A stretch of 64,000 bases of DNA from Corynebacterium sp. ACRQK (lineage in GTDB: Bacteria; Actinomycetota; Actinomycetes; Mycobacteriales; Mycobacteriaceae). Location of the stretch: contig NZ_JAKRMU010000002.1 in NCBI RefSeq assembly GCF_022345965.1, positions 62,001-126,000 of the forward strand, in the 5' to 3' direction. Position numbers and translations under genes: made by a program. Under the pieces are notes generated by a model that made no database searches, was not told the DNA's origin, and saw only the letters and a list, made by a program, of their open reading frames with translations. Shown one piece after another: positions 53,383 to 62,357 of this stretch. Every line of letters begins with the position of its first letter. Position 1 is the first letter of the stretch.

Positions 53383-53703
53383 ATGGCACTCAGTGAGAAC
53401 CTGCACATGGAGCGTTACTACGTTGATGGCTACCAGCCGTCCAGCTTTGATGCGCCGCACTCTTCGCTGCAGCGCTCCCTCACTTGGATCGGCATGGGCT
53501 TCTGGCTGCTGTTGATGCCGGGTTTGGGTACCATCATGTTTGGTCTGGCTACCAACATGTCCGGCACTCAGGAAAACGGCATGACGTACCTGATTATCGG
53601 CGTGGTAATGTCCGTTGTTGCTGTTGTTGCTGCCTCTGCGTGCATCCGCGCAGGTCGCAAGAACTACCGCGACTACAAGAAACGTTCCGGTCGCATCATC
53701 TAG
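53383..53703 (+). CDS. small two-helix membrane protein at the end of the sdh operon
   Basis: 106 residues: a soluble N-terminus (MALSENLHMERYYVDGYQPSS), then two hydrophobic helices (about 33-54 and 68-88) and a basic tail KKRSGRII. AGGAGAG precedes the ATG, 40 bases after sdhB, and a strong terminator follows, so it belongs to the sdh transcript. A gene in this place is also conserved next to sdhCAB in C. glutamicum. Small extra subunits (SdhF type) are known in mycobacterial succinate dehydrogenase; whether this is one is inference. Confidence 0.75.
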   Translation: MALSENLHMERYYVDGYQPSSFDAPHSSLQRSLTWIGMGFWLLLMPGLGTIMFGLATNMSGTQENGMTYLIIGVVMSVVAVVAASACIRAGRKNYRDYKKRSGRII

Positions 53704-53808
53704 TTAGCGATTAGCTAAAGTTAGAGCCTGAGCCAAGGCTGAAGCCAGAGCTAAAGCGCCTCCATTTGCGCAGACCGCGCCACCGCTTCCGGTGGCGCGG
53801 TTTTGCTT
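53704..53808 (+). terminator. terminator of the sdh operon
   Basis: ACCGCGCCACCG (53774-53785) pairs perfectly with CGGTGGCGCGGT (53790-53801) around CTTC, followed by TTTGC. The preceding 70 bases are a low-complexity run of AGCC/AGCT-like words. Confidence 0.9.
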
Positions 53809-53858
53809 TGTCTGGGAGGTGGGGGTGCCGGAGATTGCTTCTGAAAGGTGGGATGGGC

Positions 53859-53990
53859 GCAAAGTGTCGGAAAAGTTGCATTTCTTTTTGCTCAACTTTC
53901 TGCGGCTGAGGTTGAAAACCTCCTGACCAGTGCTTTTATGTTAGTGAAGGTAATCCCCAATAACATTTTGCATCTTTTCCGACATTTAGC
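53859..53990. repeat. 132-bp MITE-like inverted-repeat element
   Basis: The terminal arms 53859-53880 and 53969-53990 are inverted repeats of 22 bases with 19 matches, sharing TGTCGGAAAAG and TGCA. A central hairpin GAGGTT-GAA-AACCTC lies near 53908-53922. The interior is AT-richer than the surroundings and encodes nothing. No target-site duplication is visible. It lies in the 387-bp gap between the sdh operon and the DUF445 gene. Confidence 0.55.
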
Positions 53991-54090
53991 TTCCTGGATA
54001 GCTTGTTGGACATAGTGCAACGCTTGCTCAGCCCACAGCCGAGCCCCAGCGAAACCCTCTTAGCACCCCTAGCAGTGCCATAATTGAATA

Positions 54091-55416
54091 ATGACTGCTT
54101 CTGACACACCGCTGTCCCAGGCTCCGGCACCGCTGTCCCAGGTGCCCGGGCCCGACCCGGCCACCGAAGCCGCCCGCAGGGCGGAACTGCGCAAACATAA
54201 AGCCATCGCCACCGGGCTACTGGTCATCGCGACCCTCATCTATGTGGCTATGCGCTGGCTTGAATACCAGGGCAACCCAGGCGCCTGGATCGGCTACGTC
54301 CGCGCAGCTAGCGAAGCCGGCATGGTCGGCGCCCTCGCCGACTGGTTCGCCGTCACTGCCCTGTTCCGCCACCCGCTGCACATCCCCATCCCGCATACGG
54401 CCATCATCAAGCGGAAGAAAGACCAGGTCGGCCACGCACTCAGCGAATTCGTTGGAGAAAACTTCCTCAATGCCGCACTCATCAGCGACAAGCTCCGCAA
54501 GGCGCGCATCCCGGAGCGCGCCAGCGACTGGGTTGTCAACGACGGCGGCGCCAACCGCGTCTCGCAGGAAGTCGGCAAGATCATCGACCTCACAGTCAAC
54601 GGCATTAACCCCCAAGAAGCAGAGCATGTCCTCCGCGCCCTGGTCATCGACAAGCTCAGCGAACCCACTTGGGGCCCGCCGCTGGGCCGCGGCCTGGAGC
54701 AACTCATCGAGGAAGGCCGCACCGAGCCTGCCGTCGACGCAATCGTCGTCTGGATGGATGACAAGGCCCGCACTTCCGAGGATTTCGTGGTCCGCCTCAT
54801 CGACGAGCGCACCCCGGCCTGGGCACCTCGATTTGTCCGCGAACTCGTGGGCTCCCGCGTGTATCGGGAACTGGTGGAATTCACCGGCGACGTTCGTCGC
54901 GACCCCAACCACGATGCGCGCCGCCAGCTGCGTTCGTTCATCTACCAGCTTTCACAGGACCTCCAGCACGATGAGAAGATGATCGCCCGTGTGGAGGGCT
55001 TCAAGAACGACGTCATGACCTCCGGGCCTGTCACCGCGATGCCCGGCCGCTTGTGGGAATCCACCCGCGTAACACTCACCTCTTGGTCCCGCGACCCAGA
55101 TTCACTGCTGCGCCGACAGATTGCGCAATGGGTGGAGGCGTATGGGCGTCGTATCCAAGAAGAGCCAGACCTGCGCGAAGAGCTTGAACGGCGCATCGTC
55201 GGGGCGGCCAGCTACCTTGCCGATAACTATGCGGGCGAGGTTACCGGCATCATCGGCGAGACGGTTGAGCGGTGGGACGCGCAGGAGGCTTCCGACAAGA
55301 TCGAGCTGATGGTGGGCAAGGACCTGCAGTTCATCCGTGTGAATGGCACGATTGTGGGCGCGTTGGCTGGCCTGGCGATTTACTCCCTGACTGAGCTGAT
55401 CTTTGCGTTAGGCTGA
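54091..55416 (+). CDS. DUF445-family membrane protein
   Basis: 441 residues. One helix near the N-terminus (about 36-53), then the conserved ASEAGMVGALADWFAVTALFRHPLHIPIPHTAIIKRKKDQVGHAL-type block of DUF445, a long helical soluble part, and a C-terminal hydrophobic helix (about 420-438). It matches the YjiN/DUF445 family, whose function is not established. It lies directly before the DUF2516 and deoC genes on the same strand, five bases apart, so these three probably form one transcript. Confidence 0.85.
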   Translation: MTASDTPLSQAPAPLSQVPGPDPATEAARRAELRKHKAIATGLLVIATLIYVAMRWLEYQGNPGAWIGYVRAASEAGMVGALADWFAVTALFRHPLHIPIPHTAIIKRKKDQVGHALSEFVGENFLNAALISDKLRKARIPERASDWVVNDGGANRVSQEVGKIIDLTVNGINPQEAEHVLRALVIDKLSEPTWGPPLGRGLEQLIEEGRTEPAVDAIVVWMDDKARTSEDFVVRLIDERTPAWAPRFVRELVGSRVYRELVEFTGDVRRDPNHDARRQLRSFIYQLSQDLQHDEKMIARVEGFKNDVMTSGPVTAMPGRLWESTRVTLTSWSRDPDSLLRRQIAQWVEAYGRRIQEEPDLREELERRIVGAASYLADNYAGEVTGIIGETVERWDAQEASDKIELMVGKDLQFIRVNGTIVGALAGLAIYSLTELIFALG

Positions 55417-55421
55417 GTGGC

Positions 55422-55736
55422 ATGCACATGGTTCTAACGGCGTTGTACTACGCATACTCGGGCATTAATCTGGCGCTGGCAGTTGCTATTTTCGTGCTGG
55501 CGGCCATCGGCCTGGCGCAGCTGGCTAGCACCCGCGACGATGCCTTTATGGTTATCGACCGCGAGAAGCAGAACTGGTTGATGCTGATGGGCGGTGCGGT
55601 GGCGCTGTCTATCCTGAGTTTCTTCATCGCAATCGAGCTGCTGTGGATCATCGCGGCGGTCATCGTCGGTATTTACTGGCAGGACGTGCGCCCCGCGATC
55701 CGCGACGTGCTGGATAATGCGGGTGGTTCCTGGTGA
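55422..55736 (+). CDS. DUF2516-family small membrane protein
   Basis: 104 residues with three hydrophobic helices (about 8-33, 52-70, 72-88) and the loop [17 protein letters not shown], typical of the actinobacterial DUF2516 family found next to deoC in mycobacteria and corynebacteria. It starts five bases after DUF445 and its stop overlaps the deoC GTG start. Function is unknown. Confidence 0.82.
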   Translation: MHMVLTALYYAYSGINLALAVAIFVLAAIGLAQLASTRDDAFMVIDREKQNWLMLMGGAVALSILSFFIAIELLWIIAAVIVGIYWQDVRPAIRDVLDNAGGSW

Positions 55737-56482
55737 CTTCTTTCGATCGTTCTAAGGTCTCCCGCGAGGCCGTCGCCGCCATCCTGGATGCCACGCTGCT
55801 GAAGCCCGAAGCTTCGCGCGATGACGTGGCGGCCCTGGTCCGCGAGGCCACGGAGTTGGGGTGCGGCGCGGTGTGCGTGTCGCCCTCTATGTTGCCTTTG
55901 GGCTCTGTGGTGCCTTCTGATTCTTTGGGTTCTGACGCCACGCTGCGCATCGCTACCGTAGCCGGGTTCCCGAGCGGCAAGCACGCCTCTTTGGTGAAGG
56001 CCACCGAGGCGCGTTATGCCGCGCAGTTGGGAGCTGACGAGATCGATGTGGTGATCGACGTGGCGGCGGCCCTGGCGAAGGATCAGAATGCGCTTCTGGC
56101 GGAGCTGATCACCGTGCGGGAGGCCGTGCCGCACCCGCTGGTGCTGAAGGTGATCGTGGAGTCCGCACTGCTGGACGAGGAGCAGCTGCGCACGGCCGTG
56201 CGCGCATGTGTGCAGGCGGGAGCCGACTACGTAAAAACCTCCACGGGCTTCCACCCGGCGGGTGGAGCGAGCGTGGAGGCTGTGAGCATCATGGCCGACG
56301 AGCTGCGCAAGCTGGGGAAGCTGGCGCCGTTCGGCATGGGGGAGGAAGAGCGCATCGCCGCGGGGCTGGTGGGGATCAAGGCCTCGGGTGGCATCCGCGA
56401 TTGGGATGCGGCCCTGGCAATGATTGAGGCGGGAGCTACCCGCCTGGGGGTTTCCGCGGCAGCGAAGGTGCTGGGCGCCTAG
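55733..56482 (+). CDS. deoC: deoxyribose-phosphate aldolase
   Basis: 249 residues, class I aldolase. The catalytic lysines are in VLKVIVES and in the Schiff-base motif [15 protein letters not shown]; the opening [11 protein letters not shown] is the substrate loop. It cleaves 2-deoxyribose 5-phosphate to acetaldehyde and glyceraldehyde 3-phosphate. The GTG start overlaps the previous stop (GTGA). Confidence 0.95.
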   Translation: MTSFDRSKVSREAVAAILDATLLKPEASRDDVAALVREATELGCGAVCVSPSMLPLGSVVPSDSLGSDATLRIATVAGFPSGKHASLVKATEARYAAQLGADEIDVVIDVAAALAKDQNALLAELITVREAVPHPLVLKVIVESALLDEEQLRTAVRACVQAGADYVKTSTGFHPAGGASVEAVSIMADELRKLGKLAPFGMGEEERIAAGLVGIKASGGIRDWDAALAMIEAGATRLGVSAAAKVLGA

Positions 56483-56511
56483 AAGAATCTTGGGGAGCCT
56501 AGGGGGCGCTG

Positions 56512-57702
56512 TTAGGCGGCCATGTCGGAGGAACCGACCGGGCCGTCCTCCTTCCAGGGGCGGGTAAGGTCCGCGTCCTCGGTATTGCCCGAGCCACTGC
56601 CGCCGCCGGAACCACCGGATCCGCTGTCACTGTCAGAGCCACTGCCCGAGCCGCTGGTGGCGGAGCCCGTGTCCAGCTCGGCGAAATTCACGTCCGTGCC
56701 ATGCATGTTTACTTCCAGCCCCTCGTCGGTGACGTTGATGGATTCGAACTCCATGCCGCCCTGGACATCAGCGGGGATGGAGTCCTCCAGCTGCGACTCC
56801 ATCTCCTGAGTGAAGGACTCAGGAAGATCCATACCCAGCAGGGAGACGTTCTCCATCTCCATCTTCATCTTCCCGTCCTGGATAACTGGCTTGACCTCGA
56901 AGGTCGCCAGACCGCCAGTGAGTTCGAAGCTGAGGGTCTGCTTGTCCGGGTTGGGTCGCACGTCAGTGACTTGCAGGAACCCAGCCAGCGGGTTGTCCTC
57001 ATCCCCACCGCCGTCGCTGGCGCTTTCGGAGGCCTGAGCCAGCAGCATCTCCTTGGTAATGACCGTCCGCAGGCGCAGATCGCCCACCACGGCGTCATCA
57101 GGATTGTCAGTATCCATCTTCATGTCCCGCAGCTCCAAGTGAACCGCGGGCTCGCCGGTGACCCTGGGCTTGGACTTATCCTGCCCCTCGTAGGTGATGT
57201 CCAGCGTGGAGGGGATATCGACTGTCATCTGTGGGATCTTGCCCTGCACAATTCCCAGCAGCACTGGGGAAGCGCCCAGGGAAATGTCCGGATCCACGGG
57301 TTCGGACACGCCGGATTCCTGCTGTTGCTCCCTAAACGCGCTCTGAATCTGGTCCTTCATGAACCAGCGGAGGCCAAACTCGGCGAGAAGCAGCAGCAAA
57401 ACAATGACAAGCAAGAATCCGATAAGGACCTTCAGCCAAAGCTTGCTCTTCTTTGGCTGCTGCTGGTACATGTTCTGCGGTGGTTGACCGTACGCGCCTG
57501 CCTGGCCGTACGCGCCCTGCTGCCCCGGCTGACCGAACTGCAGCTGCTGGTTCGGCTGTCCCGGCTGCCCCTGTGGGCCGCCGTAGCCAGAGCCGTACTG
57601 GTTCGGGTTGTTGTTGCCGCTGGTGTTCCAGACAGCCGTCTGGTTTTCGTTGCCGTCGGCATTGGAGGACGGATTCTGTGAAGGGTTTTGTGGGTTAGTC
57701 AC
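56512..57702 (-). CDS. membrane-anchored DUF2993 (LmeA-like) lipid-binding protein
   Basis: 396 residues. A Gln/Gly/Pro/Tyr/Asn-rich cytoplasmic segment (1-85) precedes one transmembrane helix (about 87-108, LWLKVLIGFLLVIVLLLLLAE). The external part (110-345) matches DUF2993, a beta-rich phospholipid-binding fold. A Ser/Gly repeat tail follows (about 345-375). LmeA in mycobacteria supports lipomannan maturation, so an envelope role is likely. The GTG at 57702 has TAAGGA about 11 bases upstream. It is convergent with deoC, as is the corresponding mycobacterial gene. Confidence 0.72.
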   Translation of the reverse strand: MTNPQNPSQNPSSNADGNENQTAVWNTSGNNNPNQYGSGYGGPQGQPGQPNQQLQFGQPGQQGAYGQAGAYGQPPQNMYQQQPKKSKLWLKVLIGFLLVIVLLLLLAEFGLRWFMKDQIQSAFREQQQESGVSEPVDPDISLGASPVLLGIVQGKIPQMTVDIPSTLDITYEGQDKSKPRVTGEPAVHLELRDMKMDTDNPDDAVVGDLRLRTVITKEMLLAQASESASDGGGDEDNPLAGFLQVTDVRPNPDKQTLSFELTGGLATFEVKPVIQDGKMKMEMENVSLLGMDLPESFTQEMESQLEDSIPADVQGGMEFESINVTDEGLEVNMHGTDVNFAELDTGSATSGSGSGSDSDSGSGGSGGGSGSGNTEDADLTRPWKEDGPVGSSDMAA

Positions 57703-57805
57703 CCGTATCAGTGTTCCTTATCGTCGGGGCTGTGCCAACCCGTATCTTAGCCACAGCCCACTTTTGAGCCCATAGTTGAGCCAAGAGTTGGCAGCGAACA
57801 GATAG

Positions 57806-58666
57806 CTAACGCACAGGCTCGTAGACCATTGACCATGGCAAGGTAATTGAATTATCCGCCAAGCGGCGGCGCGGGTTGAGCCGCGCCGCGGGAGAGTGGG
57901 CGTCACCAAGAGAACCCAAGAACTCCTGCTTCGCCGAGCGCCACCGCACTCGTGGCCCAAAGACGGCCAGGGGTGCGGCGCGTTCCCAGCAGCGGTCGAG
58001 TCCCGTGAGGACGTCGTAGATGAGGTGGCCGGGGGTGTTGCGGTGAATCAGGATCTTCGGCAGGCGTTCGGCCAGGTCGGAGGGTCTTTCGATGTCCTGT
58101 GGGTCCCATGCGAGGGTCAGGGACTGCGGGCCGGCCTCATCCAGGAGTACCCAGCAGGAGCGGCGGCCGACCTCGTCGCAGGTGCCCTCGATGATCACGC
58201 CACCGGGGCGCAGGTTCGCACGCATCGTGTCCCACGCGGCCTGCACCTGGTCCACGTCGTACTGGCGCAGTACGTTAAAAGCGCGCACAATGTCCGCCTG
58301 CAACCCCGCTAACTCGAAGCCACCGAGTGCGAAGTGCACGCCCTCGCGGTCGGGGAGCACGCGGGAAGGCTCGATCTCCAGGCCGGTGACCTCCACCGAG
58401 GGAGCAATAGTCCGCAGCCACCGAGCCCACTCGCAGGTAGTGGTATGGGAAGCCCCGTAGCCGACGTCGACGGCCACGGGGTTGCGGTGCTCGTGCATTA
58501 CGGCACTCCGCAGCTGGGCCTGTACCCGCGGCTGCGCCACCAGCCAGCGGTCGGACTTGCGCAGACGGTTGTAGCCAGTCGTTCCGCGGGTAGGGACGCC
58601 AACAGGCCCGTCCGTATTCCACGAACGGGCCTTGAGATTGTGGGCGTGGTCAGCCACGCGGGTCAA
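57806..58666 (-). CDS. SAM-dependent class I methyltransferase
   Basis: 286 residues. Motif I AVDVGYGASHTTTCEW, an acidic strand end VTGLEIEP, the motif near DIVRAFNVLRQYD, and LRPGGVIIEGTCDE fit a class I Rossmann methyltransferase. The N-terminal GTTGYNRLRKSDRW and C-terminal NPRRRLADNSITLPW are characteristic of a conserved actinobacterial group of unknown substrate. It sits between the DUF2993 and DUF2505 genes on the same strand. Confidence 0.75.
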   Translation of the reverse strand: MTRVADHAHNLKARSWNTDGPVGVPTRGTTGYNRLRKSDRWLVAQPRVQAQLRSAVMHEHRNPVAVDVGYGASHTTTCEWARWLRTIAPSVEVTGLEIEPSRVLPDREGVHFALGGFELAGLQADIVRAFNVLRQYDVDQVQAAWDTMRANLRPGGVIIEGTCDEVGRRSCWVLLDEAGPQSLTLAWDPQDIERPSDLAERLPKILIHRNTPGHLIYDVLTGLDRCWERAAPLAVFGPRVRWRSAKQEFLGSLGDAHSPAARLNPRRRLADNSITLPWSMVYEPVR

Positions 58667-58706
58667 CCGAGCCTTCCAGGTGAGTGAGTTTTTTCGTTAA
58701 AGGTCT

Positions 58707-59204
58707 TTAGGCGTTGTCGCTGATCCACTTCTGGATCAGGGCGGCCTCGCGGGTCAGGAACTCCTCCACCCACTCGGCAACCTTCGGCTCCAGGACGGCG
58801 CCCATCATCGGGATCTTCACGTCCACGGCGCAGTCGGCCTTCAGCTCGGTGGAGTCACCGGAGCCGGTCAGGGTGACATCTGCGGAGAAGGAAACCGGTG
58901 CGCCCTTGACCTCTGCGTTGACCTTACCAGTGGTGGTGCCGTCAGCCAGCGGGCCGAACTCGACGACGCGCTTGAGCTTCAGGTCCTGGGAAACCATGCC
59001 ACGCACGGCCTCCGGCAGAGCGGACTTCGGTAGTAGTTCGAAGAGGACGGCCTCGATCGGCTCGGGGGTGAAAGAGTTCACCTCGCCCGGCTCGTCGCCA
59101 ATGTTCTCGACCTCGTAGGCCCAGTAGTTTGCGGAGGAGAGTGCCTCGTAGACCTTTTCAATGGGGAAGTTAATCGTTGCAGTGTTCTCGCTGTGAGTAG
59201 TCAT
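58707..59204 (-). CDS. DUF2505-family (SRPBCC-fold) protein
   Basis: 165 residues opening MTTHSENTATINFPIEKVYEALSSANYW, then alternating strands and a long C-terminal helix (about 135-165), the layout of START/SRPBCC lipid- or ligand-binding proteins classified as DUF2505. The gene is divergent from murB with only 23 bases between starts, the same arrangement as the DUF2505 gene and murB in mycobacteria. No ligand can be proposed. Confidence 0.8.
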   Translation of the reverse strand: MTTHSENTATINFPIEKVYEALSSANYWAYEVENIGDEPGEVNSFTPEPIEAVLFELLPKSALPEAVRGMVSQDLKLKRVVEFGPLADGTTTGKVNAEVKGAPVSFSADVTLTGSGDSTELKADCAVDVKIPMMGAVLEPKVAEWVEEFLTREAALIQKWISDNA

Positions 59205-59227
59205 GCCAACAGACTACCTTTAGTGAT

Positions 59228-60529
59228 GTGACTGATTCGACTAATAACGCACATTTCACGTCCGAAGAACGCGCGCACCACCTTCTGGAGCGCCTCAGCG
59301 GCACTGGTGCCGACCCAGTTTCCATCCCCGGCACCCGTGTGACCAGCCGTTCCTTCGCCGAAATGACCACCCTGCGCATAGGCGCCGCACCTGCCGGGGT
59401 TGTCGAATGCTCTTCAGCGGAGGCTGTTGCCCAGGTCGTTTCTTTTTTGGACGCCCACACGCAGCCACTGCTTGTCGTCGGCGGCGGATCGAACCTCGTG
59501 GTGGGCGAGGGGGATGCAGTATCCCAGTTGGTTGTGGTGCTGTTGAGCACGGGCAAAGATGACGTAGGCGATAGCGAAGACGTTGACGGTGACGCGACAG
59601 GCGAGACAGGGGTGACGATCGACCGTGAGACCGGCGTGGTGCGAGCCTTTGCGGGAGTTGAATGGGATCAGCTGGTGGCCGCGACGGTCGAGGCTGGGCT
59701 CGGCGGGCTGGAATGCCTAAGCGGGATTCCCGGCTCGGTGGGCGCTACGCCGGTGCAAAATGTCGGAGCGTACGGCGCGGAGGTTGCGCAGGTGTTGCGG
59801 CGCGTGCAGCTGTATGACCGTACGAGCGGGGAGCTCGAGTGGGTGGAACCTTCCGCCCTGGACCTGGGGTATCGCTACTCGAACCTGAAGTTCACCTCGC
59901 GGGCTGTGGTGACGGCCGTGGAGTTCCGGCTGACCACCGACGGGTTGAGCGTGCCGCTGCGCTTCGGGGAGCTGGCGCGGCGCTTAGGCGTGGATGCGGA
60001 CGAGGCTGCTGCCGGGGAGATCCGACGGCCCGCTGCGGACGTGCGCCAGGCCGTACTGGAACTGCGCGCGGGCAAGGGCATGGTTCTGGATGCCGCGGAT
60101 CACGATACGTGGTCGGCGGGCTCCTTCTTCACGAATCCGATCGTCACCGGCGAGGAGGCGCGCGACGCGGTGGTGGCCGCCGTGCGGGAGAAGTGCGGCG
60201 ACGCCGAGGCGGAGTCGATGCCCCTGTATCCGGTAAAGGGTGGCAGTGCGAGTGCTGGCGCTGGAGGCGGCGCGGGTGCAGGCGAGCCGCAGTTCAAGTT
60301 TTCGGCGGCGTGGTTGATCGAGCGCGCCGGGTTTGCGAAGGGCTGGCACGTGCCAGGGAACGAGCGGGCTTCCCTGTCCACCAAGCACACTCTGGCCCTG
60401 ACCAACCGCGGTTCCGCGACCAGTGCGGATGTGGTGGAATTGGCGCGCGCCGTGCGCGCCGGAGTGCTTGACGCCTTCGGAGTAGTGCTGGAGCCGGAGC
60501 CGATCTGGGTCGGCGTGAACATCGACTAG
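59228..60529 (+). CDS. murB: UDP-N-acetylenolpyruvoylglucosamine reductase
   Basis: 433 residues. FAD-binding VVGGGSNLVVGEGD and GIPGSVGATPVQNVGAYGAEV, substrate region YRYSNLKF, the catalytic serine in AGSFFTNP and the C-terminal glutamate in LEPEPIWVG are present: a long type I MurB. It reduces UDP-GlcNAc-enolpyruvate to UDP-MurNAc for peptidoglycan. Two low-complexity insertions stand out: an acidic Asp/Gly stretch (about 112-135) and a Gly/Ala/Ser stretch (about 338-355). The GTG start follows closely on the divergent DUF2505 gene. Confidence 0.94.
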   Translation: MTDSTNNAHFTSEERAHHLLERLSGTGADPVSIPGTRVTSRSFAEMTTLRIGAAPAGVVECSSAEAVAQVVSFLDAHTQPLLVVGGGSNLVVGEGDAVSQLVVVLLSTGKDDVGDSEDVDGDATGETGVTIDRETGVVRAFAGVEWDQLVAATVEAGLGGLECLSGIPGSVGATPVQNVGAYGAEVAQVLRRVQLYDRTSGELEWVEPSALDLGYRYSNLKFTSRAVVTAVEFRLTTDGLSVPLRFGELARRLGVDADEAAAGEIRRPAADVRQAVLELRAGKGMVLDAADHDTWSAGSFFTNPIVTGEEARDAVVAAVREKCGDAEAESMPLYPVKGGSASAGAGGGAGAGEPQFKFSAAWLIERAGFAKGWHVPGNERASLSTKHTLALTNRGSATSADVVELARAVRAGVLDAFGVVLEPEPIWVGVNID

Positions 60530-60563
60530 TTGAGACTATCTGAGACCAGCCGACTGGCTGAGG

Positions 60564-60728
60564 CTAGGCGACCGGCTCGAAATCGATCTTGTCGCGGACA
60601 CCGCAGTCCGGGCAGAACCAATCATCCGGCACTTCGGACCACGAGGTGCCGGGGTCGAAACCTTCGGCGGGATCGCCTACGGCCTCATCGAATCGATAGT
60701 CACAGACAGGGCATTGGAAAACGGACAT
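60564..60728 (-). CDS. rubA: rubredoxin, electron donor of AlkB
   Basis: 54 residues with the two iron-binding knuckles CPVCDYRFDE and CPDCGVRDK and the central GFDPGTSWSEVPDDW, typical of AlkG2/RubA-type rubredoxins that pass electrons from a reductase to alkane hydroxylase. The ATG at 60728 has GGAG upstream. It is the last gene of the alkB unit, after the 102-residue membrane protein, and is convergent with murB. Confidence 0.93.
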   Translation of the reverse strand: MSVFQCPVCDYRFDEAVGDPAEGFDPGTSWSEVPDDWFCPDCGVRDKIDFEPVA

Positions 60729-60779
60729 GGGGAGACTCCTTCGCTTGAGCTGAGGTGGTTGGGGCGGAGGCCAGAGGCG

Positions 60780-61088
60780 TCACTTAGAAGAAGTAGCCTT
60801 AGCCGCGCGGTTCTTGTCGGTGAACTTGCGCTGCTTCGGGCGGGGGATTTCGTACGTAGAGGGCTGGCCGGGGCCGCGCCACAAGCCGGCGATCCCGGGG
60901 ATCAGGAAGAAAAGGCTGATCACCAGTGGCCATGGAACGACGTTGCTTAAAGCGGGAACGCCGAACAAGCCCAAGACCGCGAGGAGCAGGAAGAAAGCGC
61001 CAACTGCCGTTCCTGCGCCACTGAGCGCATAGTGGATCGTTGGATTGGGTGGGGTGATGGTGGGTGCGGTCGGAGTGGTCGTGCTCAT
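60780..61088 (-). CDS. small two-helix membrane protein between alkB and rubredoxin
   Basis: 102 residues: Thr/Pro-rich N-terminus, two hydrophobic helices (about 27-45 and 51-68) and a basic tail rich in Lys/Arg. Its ATG overlaps the alkB stop (ATGA), so translation is coupled to alkB. Corresponding proteins are not part of the classical alk systems I know. A helper or membrane-stabilising role for AlkB is a guess from context. Confidence 0.7.
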   Translation of the reverse strand: MSTTTPTAPTITPPNPTIHYALSGAGTAVGAFFLLLAVLGLFGVPALSNVVPWPLVISLFFLIPGIAGLWRGPGQPSTYEIPRPKQRKFTDKNRAAKATSSK

Positions 61089-62338
61089 CGCTGCCACCTC
61101 GCAGCCAGCTTTTCTTCCTTGCCAGGCAAAACATTCGCCTTGGAGACGTCGTAGTTGTAGTGCTTCATCAGGCGACCGTCCATGACCTTGAACCACAGCG
61201 GCGGAATCGAAGCCATGGCGATCATCGTCGCATAGCCGGCTGGCAGCTCCGGAGCCTTCACGTCCGAGCGCAGCGACTGGTAGCGGCGCGTCGGGTTCGC
61301 GTGGTGGTCCGAATGGCGCTGTAGCTGGTAGAGGAAAATATTGGTGGTCAGATTGTCGGAGTTCCAGGAGTGCTCCGGGGTGCAGCGCTCGTAGCGACCA
61401 TCCGGCTGCTTCTGGCGCAGCAGGCCGTAGTGCTCGAGGTAATTCACGAACTCCAGCAGAGCAATGCCCAGCACGGCCTGGACCAGCATCCACGGCAGAA
61501 TGTAGATGCCAAAGGCGATGAACAACCCACCCCAGACCAGCACGGTAACCAGCCATGCGTTCAATACCTCATTGCTGAGGTGGAACTGGGACTTGCCCTT
61601 GCGCTCCAGGCGCTTCTTCTCGATATTCCAGGCGCGTGGGATCTGGTGAGGGATGGACCGGACCAGGTAGGTGTACACGTTCTCGCCCATGCGGGAGCTC
61701 ACGGGATCCTCTGGGGTGGCGACCTTCACGTGGTGGCCCTTGTTGTGCTCGATGTAGAAGTGCCCGTAGGCGGGGATGGCCAGGGTGATTTTGCCCATCC
61801 AGCGCTCGAAGCTGCCCTTCTTGTGGCCTAGTTCGTGGGCAGCAACGATACCGATGCCGGAGCTCATACCCATCGACCAGGCAAGGCCCAGGCGGTCAAC
61901 CATCGACAGATCCGAGCTTGTCCACAGATAGCAGCAGGCAATGAGGCTGGCCAGCATGATGGGGAAGTAGAGGTACGTGACTACTCGGTAGTACTTGGTT
62001 TCCTCTAGCCAGGGGACGAACTCTTCCGGTACGTTCTCGCCATCGCGACCGAGGATCACGTCCGCCAGCGGGATCAGGATAAACACGGCAATGGGGCCGG
62101 CCCACCAGGTGATATGGATCAGCAGGTCGGGGCCGTTGATGGCCTTGAGCCAGGAGGCAACGCCCCACACGATCAGCGAAATGGCCGCCGGGAAGAGGCT
62201 GAACGTCCAGGCGTACTTCTTGGAGTCTTTCCAGCCGGGTGGGCGCTTGGCCTGGGGTGCGCCGGGGGAGGCGCTAGCGCCTCCGGCTGGGGTGCCCGCG
62301 CCCTTGGCTGTGTGCGCTGGGTTCTGCGTGGTTGTCAT
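61085..62338 (-). CDS. alkB: alkane 1-monooxygenase
   Basis: 417 residues. After a Pro/Ala-rich start there are six hydrophobic helices and the histidine boxes HELGHKK, EHNKGHH, NYLEHYG and LQRHSDHHANPTRRYQ that hold the di-iron centre of membrane alkane hydroxylases. It hydroxylates terminal carbons of medium-chain alkanes in the inner membrane, using rubredoxin-delivered electrons. AGGTGAG lies six bases before the ATG. alkB, the small membrane protein and rubA form one unit. Confidence 0.95.
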   Translation of the reverse strand: MTTTQNPAHTAKGAGTPAGGASASPGAPQAKRPPGWKDSKKYAWTFSLFPAAISLIVWGVASWLKAINGPDLLIHITWWAGPIAVFILIPLADVILGRDGENVPEEFVPWLEETKYYRVVTYLYFPIMLASLIACCYLWTSSDLSMVDRLGLAWSMGMSSGIGIVAAHELGHKKGSFERWMGKITLAIPAYGHFYIEHNKGHHVKVATPEDPVSSRMGENVYTYLVRSIPHQIPRAWNIEKKRLERKGKSQFHLSNEVLNAWLVTVLVWGGLFIAFGIYILPWMLVQAVLGIALLEFVNYLEHYGLLRQKQPDGRYERCTPEHSWNSDNLTTNIFLYQLQRHSDHHANPTRRYQSLRSDVKAPELPAGYATMIAMASIPPLWFKVMDGRLMKHYNYDVSKANVLPGKEEKLAARWQR

Positions 62339-62357
62339 CGTCGACTCACCTGCATTC

